NCBI RefSeq assembly: GCF_037325665.1
Contig: NC_090249.1
Coordinates: forward strand, 59,809,267-59,873,266
Origin: Littorina saxatilis
Lineage: Eukaryota > Mollusca > Gastropoda > Littorinimorpha > Littorinidae
Direction of reading: 5' to 3'
Length of the DNA: 64,000 nucleotides
Numbering within the stretch: the first letter of the stretch is position 1; each line of letters begins with the position of its first letter. The position numbers and the translations under genes are program-made. The notes beneath the pieces were generated by a model. That model searched no databases. It was not told the DNA's origin and was given only the letters and a program-made list of their open reading frames with translations. Shown piece after piece: positions 1 through 11,763 of the stretch.

Positions 1-660
1 CACACACTGCACACACACACACACACACGCACTTGACATACACTCGGTGACCCACATGAACATTTTGAACCGCTCGGCCGCAGCAAAGTTCTTCCATTAT
101 ATTTTTGTATGTCCTTTCTTTACCAATTATAGAAAACAGTTGTTACGGTGCTATTATTATGCCCGCCCCAATTCAGTTAAATTCAGAGAGCTTTTTTCCA
201 CTACAAAAAAGAGTTTATTGCTAAAACTCGCAAAGTTCATGACACGAAGCGAGTAAAATTTAATTCTCTTTTAGCTTTATATTCCGTTATCTGTTTTGTG
301 TTGTTTGTAATAGTATTTTTGTCCTTATGTTAACCCACCCATCACCCCCCCCCCCCCTCTCCCTTCCCCCCATTTCCCATAGTAAAGAAATGTAGGCTAT
401 GTAATCACTTTGCACTTGTAATGTTTTATTATTTTTTGTATTATTATTATCATTATTATTATTATTTATTATTATTATTGTTGAATTGTTTCTTGTATTG
501 TTTTTGCTCTCCCTCACCCCTCAACTCCCTTTTCTGTACATAGTCTGATTTCTTTTTGTTTTAGTTCCTTTTATTTGGTGTTGAATGAAATGTGTTTTTA
601 TTGTGTTTTTTAATTTTCCATGTACCCTCACGGGGTTTTATTGGAATAAATAAAACTTGA
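1..660 (+). mobile_element. 3' end of a non-LTR retrotransposon (LINE)
   Basis: The open frame at 47-256 (69 codons from the ATG) ends in a pattern typical of the C-terminus of mollusc LINE polymerases: HYIFVCPFF, then FRELFSTTKKSLLLKLAKF. It is followed by a T-rich 3' region with microsatellite-like ATT tracts and a terminal segment CCTCACGGGG...AATAAATAAAACTTGAA near 626-660 that looks like a LINE poly(A)-signal end. The 5' part lies outside the window or is missing. The family call rests on remembered similarity, not on an alignment. Confidence 0.5.
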
Positions 661-979
661 AACACACATGTCCGTCGGTGCCGTTAGTACAATATTGTCT
701 TTGAGTGTATGCATGCCGTAGTGACACATAACTTTAAAATGCAAGGGTTGACTATCATAGCCTGAACAAAAAGATGAAGTAATGCACTGATGAGCTTTGT
801 TACAATGTGTTTATTGTGTCAGTGAGGACTTTTCCACTACAAAGATGTGCTCGACTTAAAACAGAACTATAGGCCACACTCATTGTAAAATGCCGGCTCA
901 CATCCTGCACTGCATATTTAACAAATAACAATTAATGTCTATACTGTAACATGTATTTCAGTCACTTTTCTCGATTATA
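661..979. other. Unassigned non-coding stretch
   Basis: No open frame, repeat structure or RNA gene stands out in this AT-rich spacer between the LINE end and the next MITE. Confidence 0.4.
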
Positions 980-985
980 ATCTGA

Positions 986-1338
986 GAGGGCCCCAAAGGG
1001 TTTAAAATCGTGATCGTGATTGGCGGTTTTTGACCTTTCTGTGACCGTGATTGCCGAAATTTCCATTTCTGTGATCGTGATGGGACTTTGCCCGTGATCC
1101 GTGATGACAAAAAAATCAAGTCTCGTGATCGTGATCGTCATTTGTTTTCGTGATCGTGATGGGCATTAATGCAAAGCATTTTATTTTCAACGTACATTTT
1201 TCACAGCTGTATCACTCTATGATCCTCTATTCGTCAAGGTGTTTGTGATCGTGAAAACAAAAATCAAGGCAACTGTGATCGTGAAAGCTAAAATTTCCCT
1301 TCCCGTGATCGTGATGATACCCCCCCTTTGGGGCCCTC
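986..1338. mobile_element. Complete 353-bp MITE with GAGGGCCCCAAAGGG termini
   Basis: Terminal inverted repeats GAGGGCCCCAAAGGG and CCCTTTGGGGCCCTC bound the element, and ATCTGA occurs directly on both flanks (980-985 and 1339-1344), a 6-bp target-site duplication. It has no transposase frame. The inside is unusually full of the motif CGTGATCGTGA and variants (about nine occurrences in 350 bp). Two partial relatives lie at 2442 and 8190. The superfamily is not resolved; the 6-bp duplication might fit a hAT subgroup. Confidence 0.8.
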
Positions 1339-1344
1339 ATCTGA

Positions 1345-2441
1345 ATAGAATGTTAAATTTTTTTGACAGAACAACATTATTATCCCCCTCACACGGCCGC
1401 GCAGTCTCGATATCTATCAGGTTTTCCCTTGACCAGCCCGTTTTGCACTGATTCGAGTATATATACTTGAGACGTTTCAAGTCAGAGTCACGGTCAATTA
1501 AATTAAACGGAGGTAATTAAAAATTGGTCTAAGGGAAGAAAGGCATGTTTTTTGCAAGTGAAGGAAATTGGTAGTGAAATCCAAAAATATCACTCCAAAA
1601 TTCGATTCTTTCTAAAAACGTGCACCGAGACTGAGGTTATACTGTGGTTCCTTGGATGACGGAAAAGGGAAAGATTTTGCGATGAAGCAAATTTCAGTCT
1701 TACTCAGTGTAATACCGGGTTGTTGTTGTTGCTTTTTGTTTGTTTTGTTTTTGTGTGTTCAAAACAACAAAATGACTGGCCGTGGGATGAACAAAGTTGA
1801 AAAACAAGAAATCTGTACTCACTAATTCTCATTTGTTTGACTGTATGTCCCGCCAAAGTCGGAAGTCTCCATGGGTGAAAAATTGACTTCTTTTTTCAGT
1901 GTGTGTGCTGCCCTTGTATATTGGTGAGTACACTGAGATTTTCCGAGTTTTTATTTTTTAACTGTTTTTGTTGTTTAACGAACTTGACCACATGAATCAG
2001 TGTAAAGTACCCAAGGTCGATCACCAGTAATTGCGAAGGGATGGGGGGAGCCGGGGGGGGGGGGGGGGGGGGGGGGTCAGCCGGTTTGGAGTTAATATAC
2101 GACTGAGCCATCAAGGCCGCCGAACGGGAAAAGCTGGTTTCATAGGAAACTGACTGGTTCGTTACACCGGTTGCATGTCACCAAACCGCAATGCCGCAGA
2201 CAACGGAGAACAGGAACTTGATTCGAAACATTCCGACTTCAAAAAGAGCGAGACTGACTGAGTTACAACCCCCATAGCTAATGAGTAATGGCTGCTTACG
2301 TGACTAATCAGTATAAACAATCGGCCAAGCAGCGTCAACTGAACTGATTTACCTGATTACAGTCAAGACCGTGTGAAGTGTTACTCAGTGACTGGGATTG
2401 CCACAAGTTCCACTGAGGTTCTTAGAATCAGTGCTAAGACT
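1345..2441. other. Unassigned stretch with a poly-G run
   Basis: No gene is recognised. A run of about 22 G residues occurs near 2055-2076, and short open frames across it translate only to low-complexity sequence. Confidence 0.4.
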
Positions 2442-2698
2442 GAGGGCCCCAAAGGGTTTAAAACCGTGATCGTGATTGGCGTTTTTTGACCTTTCTGTGA
2501 CCGTGATTGCCGAAATTTCCATTTCTGTGATCGTGATGGGACTTTGCCCGTGATCCGTGATGACAAAAAAATCAAGTCTCGTGATCGTGATCGTCATTTG
2601 TTTTCGTGATCGTGATGGGCATTATTGCAAAGCATTTTATTTTCAACGTACATTTTTTCACAGCTGTATTACACTCTATGATCCTCTAGTCTATTCGG
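2442..2698. mobile_element. Partial second copy of the GAGGGCCCC MITE
   Basis: It matches 986-1245 nearly base for base, beginning at the same GAGGGCCCCAAAGGG terminus and carrying the same CGTGATCGTGA motifs. The match stops just after the segment ATGATCCTCTA, so the right third and right terminal repeat are missing. Confidence 0.75.
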
Positions 2699-3270
2699 TA
2701 AGGAGCCAACCCCGATTGAAAGGGAAGCAACAACACATTCAGAAATATGATTTTGAGAGCGATTGCTTCCCTTTAAAAAAGAGATCCAATCAAAAGGCAA
2801 ATTGCAAAAGTCTACAAACTTCATCCAATGGAAGGGCTTCGTGCAAAAGTTTTGAGTGAGATTCGAATTCGAAGATCAAAAATGGCGTGCAGCGGTACTG
2901 TCATCGAACTTCTGTTATATTTTGTGGATTCAAGCCAGACCAAAGCAGGCGGCGAGAATGCCTTCCTTGGTGGAAAGGTCAGGCTACGGGTCGGTCTTTC
3001 TGAAGACGAAATACCAAGGTATGTTGATCTATGTTGCTCTATGACTGTTCTGAATGTAGGCAAAGATCTTGAAATTTGTTCAAGATCTTTGAGTTTGAGT
3101 GAGATCATTGACATTGTTGACATTGCCACGTCCGGCTGTCACTCGCTCAGTGTGACCTCGACTGGCTCGAGATCGAGTCTGCGTTTAGCCAAAACCGAAA
3201 CTAGAAATGTGTTTTTCATCCCAGCAACGTGGACACGCTTGGCATAGATTCTAATTGTCGCTTCTTTGCA
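2699..3270 (+). other. Unassigned stretch with an open frame of unknown status
   Basis: A frame at 2828-3247 (139 codons) includes GGENAFLGGKVRLRVGLSEDEIPRY, followed by CCAAG|GTATGT near 3018, which resembles a splice donor. I do not recognise the protein. It could be an exon of a transposon gene or chance coding. Confidence 0.2.
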
Positions 3271-4124
3271 TTAAAGGCCAACATCCAAAAGAATTTTTCT
3301 CCTGGAGCGACCTGAACTTGAACCCGTCGCAATTCTTGCATGTCTTTTTTCTTCGTGCTGCACGCAAAAATCGAGCGACTTCCTTGCCGCGTGGATTGAC
3401 AAGCTATTTTATTCTCGTGACTGAAAACACTGCAGTGCGTGCAGTTTTTGAGGAGCCGCAGGAGCGGCGACTGGTCTCGGCTCGAAAGCTGTCTGTGGAG
3501 GCTGCGTGCTATAATTAGCTGACCTGCTGCGCGAGCAGTCACTGCAGAGTTTTGAGATAACTTTGTAACACGTTTTATTTTATGCTCCTCAAGAATACAA
3601 CTTTGGGCAACGTGCCACGTAAAACTACACGCAACAAGGATTCAGTAGGTACCAAACATGCCTTGGTCAGAAGTAGAATGTAAATGAATCTTTATAAAGA
3701 AGTAGGCTACTTCAAACGACAGCCACAGCCACGGTTGGGTTCACGGCATCAAACCGATGCGACTCTCCGTCATATCATACACGTAATCTATCAAATAGAT
3801 GACTAATAAACATGTAAACTACATGTATACGTCTATCGTCGGACATAAGAAAGGAGAGCTTCCCCCGGGCCTGTGCATGTGTTGTTCGTTGTGCGTGTGT
3901 AAATGTACACAACAAACTGACGACAAAACTGAGACAGACCTCTTTCGCTTCAGTCTTGCAGAATTTAAAGACGAATACAGGTAAATCGTGCATTTTACTA
4001 ACTGTTTGGTAAAAGTATCAAACGTTTCTTTTTATAAATAAGTGGCAGGCTTACAGGAATACAAAGAGGCGCAAGTTGAAAGTAATGGATATCTCTGGAA
4101 GATGCCATCAGTCCAAGTTGTCAA

Positions 4125-4457
4125 ATGAAATCAAAGATGACAGAAACAGAAGTTTTCCATACAAATGTTGGTGTTTCAAAGGAAGTTGGCATTCTTTCAG
4201 ATAATGATATAGACGAGGTGGCTGTTTGTTATGAAGTTTCAACAAGCCAACATTCAAATGATTTTAGTTCATCTACAGATTTTTTAAATTCAGGACTTTA
4301 TAACTGTCATTATGAACTTGGAATCATAGAGAGACCGTCTTTCCATTGTCATTCATGCCATAGATTTTTGTTTCAGAATCAATGTTTCACATGGCGTTCA
4401 CAAGAGAGCATGCGAAGTTTCCGACAGTCTTTAGGATTTGTAAAACAAGTCGCGTAA
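4125..4457 (+). CDS. Open frame with a Cys-rich finger-like segment, unknown
   Basis: The 110-codon frame contains FHCHSCHRFLFQNQC, a CxxC...C pattern resembling the small zinc-binding region upstream of the helicase-like domain in some Helitron proteins. It runs into the ACAAGTCGCG end of the neighbouring interspersed element, so its last codons come from that insertion. It is probably a fragment of a transposon gene. The similarity is from memory and weak. Confidence 0.3.
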   Translation: MKSKMTETEVFHTNVGVSKEVGILSDNDIDEVAVCYEVSTSQHSNDFSSSTDFLNSGLYNCHYELGIIERPSFHCHSCHRFLFQNQCFTWRSQESMRSFRQSLGFVKQVA

Positions 4458-5170
4458 GGCGAAAATACAATATTTAGTCAAGTAGCTGCCATTTTTCAGC
4501 AAGACCGTATACTCGTAGCATCGTCAGTCCACCGCTCATGGCAAAGGCAGTGAAATTGACAAGAAGAGCGGGGTAGTAGTTGCGCTAAGAAGGACTCTAG
4601 CACGCTTTTCTGTACCTCTCTTTGTTTTAACTTTCTGAGCGTGTTTTTAATCCAAACATATCATATCTATATGTTTTTGGAATCAGGAACCGACAAGGAA
4701 TAAGATGAAAGTGTTTTTAAATTGATTTGGACAATTTAATTTTGATAATAATTTTTATATATTTAATTTTCAGAGCTTGTTTTTAATCCGAATATAACAT
4801 ATTTATATGTTTTTGGAATCAGCAAATGATGGAGAATAAGATAAACGTAAATTTGGATCGTTTTATAAATTTTTATTTTTTTTACAATTTTCCGATTTTT
4901 AATGACCAAAGTCATTAATTAATTTTTAAGCCACCAAGCTGAAATGCAATACCGAACCCCGGGCTTCGTCGAAGATTACTTGACCAAAATTTGAACCAAT
5001 TTGGTTGAAAAATGAGGGCGTGACAGTGCCGCCTCAACTTTCACGAAAAGCCGGATATGACGTCATCAAAGACATTTATCAAAAAAATGAAAAAAACGTT
5101 CGGGGATTTCATACCCAGAAACTCTCATGTCAAATTTCATAAAGATCGGTCCAGTAGTTTAGTCTGAATC

Positions 5171-5259
<89 letters not shown>

Positions 5260-5348
5260 GCACACACACACGCACGCACATACACCACGACCCTCGTTTC
5301 GATTCCCCCTCGATGTTAAAATATTTAGTCAAAACTTGACTAAATATA
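4445..5348 (+). mobile_element. HINE-like interspersed element, single copy
   Basis: It begins ACAAGTCGCGTAAGGCG and ends CTTGACTAAATATA. Near its 3' end is a perfect hairpin (stem TTTAGTCAA / TTGACTAAA, 3-nt loop). The same ATATTTAGTCAAG word lies just inside the 5' end in inverted orientation to the 3' arm. A (CA)n tract (5175-5263) precedes the 3' end. Subterminal inverted repeats, a microsatellite, a 3' hairpin and A-rich/T-rich flanks without terminal inverted repeats resemble Helentron-associated elements (DINE-1/HINE). TGACGTCA is at 5058-5065. It has no coding capacity. Confidence 0.7.
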
Positions 5349-5577
5349 AAAAGGCCGTGTTTTGCTGTACATGCAAAAACTACCTGACAAAAGGGAAAGT
5401 GCCTAACAGATTGCAACAACATTCCTATTTTAAGCTCAGCCACACGCCGACATGGAAGTTCAATGGTACTTTCAAACTTTTTCTTCTCTTCGTCGTATTC
5501 GATTTCTTTCTATTTCATTATAAGTCGAGTGCATATGATTTCGGCTCGTGTTCATCGTGAGATGGACTTAGTTTCTT

Positions 5578-5635
5578 GTATTCTGTGGGTTCGACAGATT
5601 AACTAAATGTTGTAATTTCGCCTTACGCGACTTGT
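5578..5635 (-). mobile_element. Fragment of the HINE-like element
   Basis: This short inverted piece holds the 5'-end words of the element: TTCGACAG, ACTAAAT, TTTCGCCTTACGCGACTTGT. It lies about 230 bp beyond the 3' end of the copy at 4445-5348. Confidence 0.65.
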
Positions 5636-5888
5636 TCTCTCTCTGTTGGCAGCGTGTAATGCAGCTGGTTAGAAATTAGAGTATTAGTTTGCAAAGTGTG
5701 TACCAAAAGTTTGTCATGAGCTGCTTTAGGTTTGGGGTGTGGGTTGGTTTGATATTTCCTCCTTGCAGATCAAATCTGTATTCAGTTTTGATGTTGTGTC
5801 TTATTTTGTGAAAGGAAACATGCAGACTGACTGAACGCATATATATAATTATGTAACTCATAAACACATGGGTGTAGTTATGTTCAAG

Positions 5889-5924
5889 AACACACACACA
5901 CACACACACACACTCACACACACA

Positions 5925-5968
<44 letters not shown>
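5889..5968. repeat. (CA)n microsatellite
   Basis: About 80 bp of CA dinucleotides with a few interruptions (CTCA, CATA). The open frames across it on either strand are artefacts. Confidence 0.9.
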
Positions 5969-5969
<1 letters not shown>

Positions 5970-6754
5970 CTGTGTAGATGTATCGTACACCTGATATATT
6001 AAATTGAAGTTCACGAAGAAATCGTTTTATTTCTGTGTCATTCAACATCTATCAGACAAATTGAGGCTGGTACAAATATTCAATAATGTTGCGATGTGGA
6101 AATGGACATGATATCGCAAAAGATAGACAACGGCAAGATCATTCAAGTATGTACATGCTTGTTGATGTCTACTTAGGCGATGCTCAGAACACTAGTTAGA
6201 TCTTCCGAGATTAAAAAATGACGATGATCTGTAAACAAACCAGGACAAGGAAAGAAAGACAAAACGTATTTGAAAACAAATCATACTATACAGATTGACA
6301 AACTGAAACTTCGAACTCTGTTGATATTTCACGGGAGATGAGGTATGGTGCAAACGTATATAATTATACTGACTACATTTTGTTACGTACTCATCAACAA
6401 CAACAAAAACCGATATAACCAAAGGCACACACACACACACACACACTTTGCTGGTTTGCTGATCAATGTCACAGGAAACGAATGAACAACAGAAAGCGTG
6501 ATGAATTCCTGGCCAGAAATCAGTCACAAAGACCTGAAAGTCTGCTGAATGGAACTGGTAAATGTACACATTTGAACTGCTGTCAAAATTACTATGTAAT
6601 ACGATATTCGAGTTTTAAAATTGGTAGCAAATTACAACCAATAATGATGTTTTTTGCTTCGGCATTGAAGCAATGTTCACTATTTACTAACAAAATAATG
6701 ACGAAATAAACACAAAACCAAATCAGTGAGGCAGAGGGGACAAAAAGCCGAGCG

Positions 6755-6833
6755 GGTGTGTGTGTGTGCGTGTGTGTGTGTGTGTGTGCTAGTGTGTGCC
6801 TGTGTGTGTGTGAGTGTGTGCCAGTGTGTGTAT

Positions 6834-6864
<31 letters not shown>

Positions 6865-6925
6865 CGCGTGTGTGTAGAGCGATTGAGACCAAACTACTGG
6901 ACCGATCTGTCGAACCCACAGAATA
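6755..6925. repeat. (TG)n tract fused to HINE-like end pieces
   Basis: A TG-rich microsatellite (6755-6877) runs into GAGCGATTGAGACC and AAACTACTGGACCGATCT, the words that flank the microsatellite in the HINE-like element. These are joined directly to the element's other end (GTCGAACCCACAGAAT). It looks like an internally deleted copy. Confidence 0.55.
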
Positions 6926-7504
6926 AAACTGCACGCACGGCAGTGTTTTCAGTCACGAGAATAAAACAGCTTCGTCAATCCACGCGGCAAGGAAGTCGCG
7001 CAATTTTTGCGTGCAACACGAAGTAAACAGACATGCAAGAAGAGCGACGGGTTCAAGTTTAGGTCGCTCCAGGAGAAAAATTCTTTTGGATGTTGGCCTT
7101 TAAGCTTGGATTTATTTTAGCGCCTGTAAACTTTAATATCAACAATGGGTTAAATTCAGAAACAATGGCGGGGAGACGCGCCAGTTTGGGTCACTTGATC
7201 CTCATGTCAAAGACGATCAAAGTCATGTTCGTTGGGGATTTTGTCAGGCATGCTACTTTTCCGGTAATTGCCGGAAATCCGATAAAGCCGTTTTCAAAAT
7301 CCGGTAAAGTCAAATTTTTTCCGGTGAAGTTGAAAAATTTCCGCAAAAACGATCCGTGTGAATATCGCGCAACGCGACCGGGCGCCGGTCTCAATGAAGC
7401 CAGCGCACAGTAGTGTTGTTTTCACCAGTTTGGAGGTGTGTTGAATGGTGGTGGGGGGAGGCTAAAATGGGATTTTTAACAAGATCACAACACTATTACA
7501 ACCC

Positions 7505-7615
7505 CTAAAATGATGCCCAGAATGCACCAGATTGCACAGATTTTAACCGTTTTTTGAAAAAAGTTCCGGGGGGGCATGCCCCCGGACCCCCCTAGTTGGC
7601 TCGCCTGCTTCGCAG
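7505..7615 (-). mobile_element. Fragment related to the hAT-like element at 26041
   Basis: The words AGAATGCACCAGATTGCAC, GGGGGGGCATGCCCCCGGA and CCCCCCTAG occur here in the order found, on the opposite strand, inside the element at 26041-26677. No termini are visible. Confidence 0.5.
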
Positions 7616-7914
7616 GCTCAGGCTTGTGGCTTCGCTACTGGTACTGCGCGCTTCTTTCAGGTAAAACCGTTTTTGGCCTGTAGCATTCCTGTTTTTTATT
7701 CAAGGCCATGGAACCAGACGATGGTGTACCTCAAATTGTACGGCAAAGTTGAAAATAAAAAACCCATCACACATACATGTACTTTAATTTCAATCCACCC
7801 AATAGTTTTTGAGAAAATGGGTTTACAAGATTTAGCTCTGGAAATGTGAAATTGTGCAAGTATATATATATTCATGTGTGTGAGTGAGGGTGTGGGGGTT
7901 GAATGTGTATGAGT

Positions 7915-7916
<2 letters not shown>

Positions 7917-8009
<93 letters not shown>
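7917..8009. repeat. (GA)n microsatellite
   Basis: An uninterrupted run of about 46 AG/GA dinucleotides ending in poly-A. Confidence 0.95.
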
Positions 8010-8013
<4 letters not shown>

Positions 8014-8189
8014 AAAACCAATGAAAACAACATTCTTGTTACTGATTACAAATCATGATATGTATTTCTATGTGTGTACGAAAGAGAATTCAAAAAATAA
8101 TTATAAAAAAGTTGTCACTTTGTGTTGAATAAACAATAGATCCAGAGGAGCGAATTACTGTGTGGTTGTGTTTACTTTGACACGTGCTT

Positions 8190-8330
8190 TCTGTACATGC
8201 AACTTTTACCGTGACCGTGATTTGCCACTGGTGTTCGTGATCGTGAAAACAAAAATCAAGGTAACTGTGATCGTGAAAGCGAAAATTTCCCTTCCCGTGA
8301 TCGTGATGATACCCCCCCTTTGGGGCCCTC
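8190..8330. mobile_element. Partial third copy of the GAGGGCCCC MITE (right end)
   Basis: It matches 1225-1338, including the CGTGATCGTGA motifs and the right terminus CCCTTTGGGGCCCTC. The left part is absent. Confidence 0.7.
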
Positions 8331-8356
8331 AAGACTTGCAACTCAGTCAGTCGAAA

Positions 8357-8999
8357 CTAATTTTGTTATTGGCACAGAGATTCTTCTGTCAAACTGATTC
8401 AAATGCAATGGGGAAAAGGTTACATGTGTTTTGTGTACCTCCTTCCAACAGCTAGGGTATCTTTTTAATGTCAGTTGTTCGTGGCCGGGGACGGTTTGCG
8501 TCACCCGCAGGAGCCGACTTGCGGCTTGACTGACGCCGGTAATGTGCCGGCATTGCCATATAAAGACCTCAGGAGCGGCTGTTGTTATCTCTAATTATGT
8601 GGATATTGATTTTGTTAAAATATGTTTATCAAAACCAGACATTTTGACTCAGTTCTGGCCACAAAATAACATTTTGATTAGGGAAAGGTGCAAAGTGCTT
8701 ACTCGCTCCTCCCGGCTCCTCCTCCGTCCTCGGCCTATTCCTCCCCCTCCTCCTCATCATCATCTGTCCCTTGACTAAGCGGATAGTCGTCGCAGGGACT
8801 TGTGAGCAGAAGAGGCATACAACCCCTCTACACTCACATGATCATATTTCTCAATTTTACACACAACAAATGCTGATTTTGTTACTGGCACGGCAGAGAT
8901 TCTTCTGTCAAACTGATTCAAATGCAATGGGGAATAGGTTACATGTGTTTTGTGTGCACGAGTCCTTCCAACAGCCAGGGTATCATCTTTTTAATGTCA
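8357..8999. repeat. Direct repeat pair of about 120-130 bp
   Basis: The segment 8357-8476 recurs at 8871-8999 with small indels. Shared words include AGATTCTTCTGTCAAACTG, CAAATGCAATGGGGAA and GGTTACATGTGTTTTGTGT. The pair is separated by about 390 bp in which I see no gene. Confidence 0.7.
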
Positions 9000-9073
9000 G
9001 AGAATACAGTGTTTCCCGGCCCTATGCGGCGATGCATTTTATGTGCACTTTCATTATATGTGTTCTTACTTCA

Positions 9074-10166
9074 TTAAAGGCACAGTAAGCCTCCCGTAAA
9101 CCATCACAGAGCTCCCCGAGCGTCTACTGTGTATACAGTACAAGCATACTTCCATTTGAACGCTCACCGAACGGGAACATCCTGGCTGCTTTCTGTCGAG
9201 CGTGAGAAATGTTCAAAGAATTTATTTTCGTGGACTTGCTCCTCTACAACAATGGCGCCTCGTTTTGGTGCTGGACGGCTGTTATCAGTGAATATTCAAT
9301 ACCGGAAATCAGTCACGCCCGGACAGTAAGCCTCCCGTAAACCATCACCGATACTGTCAGGCTTTTACACACAGTACAAACACCCTTCCATTTGAACGCT
9401 CACCAAACGGGAACATTTTAGGTGCCCTACGTAAAGAGCGAGCAATTTTTAAAGAATTAATTTTGCAGATTGTCTCGAACACTGTCTTTTTGGACCCATC
9501 CTGAACTCAGGTCAAAAATGAGTTACTTCCCTTCGGGTCTCATTCTATCAATGTAAACTGGCCATAGCCGTGGATCGATGATTATCAGAATGTTTTTGGA
9601 CCGTGGTGCGTCAAGTTTTGCGCTAGACCTAACTTTTAAAATCTAAATAATAAATTGACAGCTTGTTACACAAACATTCTTTAATCATAAAAGAATTCTT
9701 TTTTCATCAAGACTGACAAGATCAGTACAATTCGAAGTTGTGAAAGTTTAAAAAAGAAAAGCCCGGAAGCAGGGTCACGCAAGGGTCATAGCAGACGACG
9801 GTTTATGCATATCGCCGTTCCTCTCAACTTCGACAGTCAAAAGCCATCGCTAGAGTTCTTATGAACCACAGCCGTTTGTTTCGTGCATAAAAACGTGCTA
9901 TTGTAGATAAGCTCACATCGAGTCGCATTCAAATGACTAACTGACGACTACATTGTGAAAAAGGGAAACTGGATCACACGGGTTCACGGTGGCTCAGGGG
10001 TAAGATAAACCACGCAAAAATAAATTCTTTGAAAATTGTTCGCTCTTTACGGAGGGCACCTAGGATGTTCTCAATCGGTGAGCGTTTAAATGAAAGGGTG
10101 TTTGTACTGTGTGTAAAAGCCTGACCGTATCTGTGATGGTTTACGGGAGGCTTACTGTGCCTTTAA
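9074..10166. mobile_element. TTAA-flanked element with long inverted termini
   Basis: Left end: TTAA (9074-9077) followed by AGGCACAGTAAGCCTCCCG. Right end: its inverse followed by TTAA (10163-10166). A second, diverged copy of the left arm starts inside at about 9331 (CAGTAAGCCTCCCGTAAACC). That inner arm pairs with the right arm for about 150 bp, over words such as GAACGCTCACC and AAAGAGCGA. So one end carries the arm twice. There is no transposase frame. TTAA plus AGG termini suggest the same superfamily as 3271-7103. Confidence 0.75.
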
Positions 10167-11763
10167 CCACAAATACTTAATATTGTTTTCTTTGTCTCAG
10201 TGTTTATTATCTAGCCTGTGTAGATTAGTCCCTCTTTAGGGCGAAGGCCAAAAGTGAAAAACATCACTGCTTAATCTTTGTGTCAGTCTTTGAAAACCGT
10301 GAATGTCTAATATTGCCGTGTTCATCAGTGCTAGGCAATTACATTTTGTTTGTGTTGTTGCCATTGAAGAGAGTCTGCCACCAGGGCAAGTGGCTTTCAA
10401 ATCACGTGGAAGGTTCTCATATTTGACTGATCAAAACTGTGATTGTTGATTGGTTACGAACAGTTGAAGGGTTGCATTTTCGTTTGAGTGAGCTACTGAT
10501 AGTACTATGCCAGACTACTGCACTTTTTGTATAGTCCAGGGGAGATAACGCACCTCCCAGGTGTAGTAGCTGTGGGCAGACGGTCACTGTATAAATTATG
10601 CAATGTTACACAAGTACTTACTCACAAAGCAGAATGTTATTGCATAATACAGTAACCACCACACACTACCCTCTTAAACTGCCACTTTCTCATACTGAGT
10701 GTCTGTTTTTTCCTCTGTACATTTAACTCCCACTCATCAGCTTGTCACCCAATCAAATATCCCAATAACATACCTGTAGAACTACCAGTCTATATTTGTA
10801 TTACCGATGCATTTTGTCTTTTCTTTTTTTTTCAGCAGTTTTTGTTTTTTTCGTTTATCTTCTTTTATGTCCAAGTGATACATCTAAATAAGCATTTCTT
10901 CACTGAAGTAGTTGTGATGCACAATCCTGCCTGAATTCTTTCAGAGTACAACTGACTGTGGCTCCAACATTGCAGTATAGTGCTCTGCTGATTCTACTAC
11001 AGCACAAAGCTCTCAGTATTTCTTATACATGTATTGGAAGGTTCTTCAAAGATGGCGCTAGTATTTTGTCAAACCGGAACGCAAACTTTTATGATGCAAA
11101 CAGTCAAGAAAAAAAACCTGTAGGCTGGTCATTGGAACCAGTAAGAGTCTAACTCAGAGTACTGGTTTTGTTGTTTTACCAGCAAAAAACCCCGGTAGTT
11201 CTAAACTGAAATCAACCGGTAGGTCATACCGGCAGCCAATTTTGTTCCGGTATTTTCTCATTTCAACCGGTAATTACTGGTTAACGCCAATACTGGTTCT
11301 TGTACAATCATTGCAAATGGCAATCGGATTCCCATCTCCCAAGCATTATACAAATCGACGTTGTGGAATGTTGGCGTAACTCATTTTAGACAGCTTTTCA
11401 GAAGGCCCGGACTTTCGAGCTACTCTCTACTGATTTATTATGTTTTATTATGAAATAGTGTTTATATTTTTACCTGGTATTGACAGAAAGATAACAGAAT
11501 GTTAAATCATGTATTATCCAGAGAATAGTTCTCATTGAGAACGATTTACTTCGACTAAAGCACAAACATATCAAAAATCATGTCTTGCCCATCGTATTTC
11601 AGAGAATATTTCTCGTGGAGAATGATTAACTTGTCAAAAGCACAAAGACATCGAAATCGCGAAGCATCGAGTTACACCAAAATGTCACAATGACGACGAA
11701 ATGTACTTACCAATGTGATCTTGACTTGCCCCATTCATTCTTATTTGTTCATATCATCCGACC
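10167..11763. other. Unassigned stretch with diverged repeats
   Basis: No supported gene. The part near 11160-11290 repeats ACCGGTA-type words, as do 7250-7350 and 16740-16880. The part 11470-11660 contains a diverged duplication of about 100 bp (words CAGAGAAT and TCATGT). A frame at 10958-11152 has no recognisable domain. Confidence 0.35.

Larger units (their letters stand above)
3271..7103. mobile_element. Large TTAA-flanked element with about 175-bp terminal inverted repeats
   Basis: The segment 3275-3450 (starting AGGCCAACATCC) reappears in inverted orientation at 6928-7099 (ending GGATGTTGGCCT). TTAA sits immediately outside each end (3271-3274 and 7100-7103). This is the pattern of a TTAA-targeting DNA transposon. 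Termini beginning AGG rather than CCC/CCY suggest Kolobok-like rather than piggyBac-like, by inference. The interior holds an interspersed element (4445-5348), CA/TG tracts and one unclear frame, and no complete transposase. Alternatively it could be two separate insertions of one repeat. Confidence 0.6.

Noticed and set aside
5174-5443. Open frames rich in Cys-Val or Thr-His over CA/TG tracts (also near 5676, 6680, 32996, 61601)
   Set aside because: These are translations of dinucleotide microsatellites inside or beside repeats, with no domain outside the low-complexity part.
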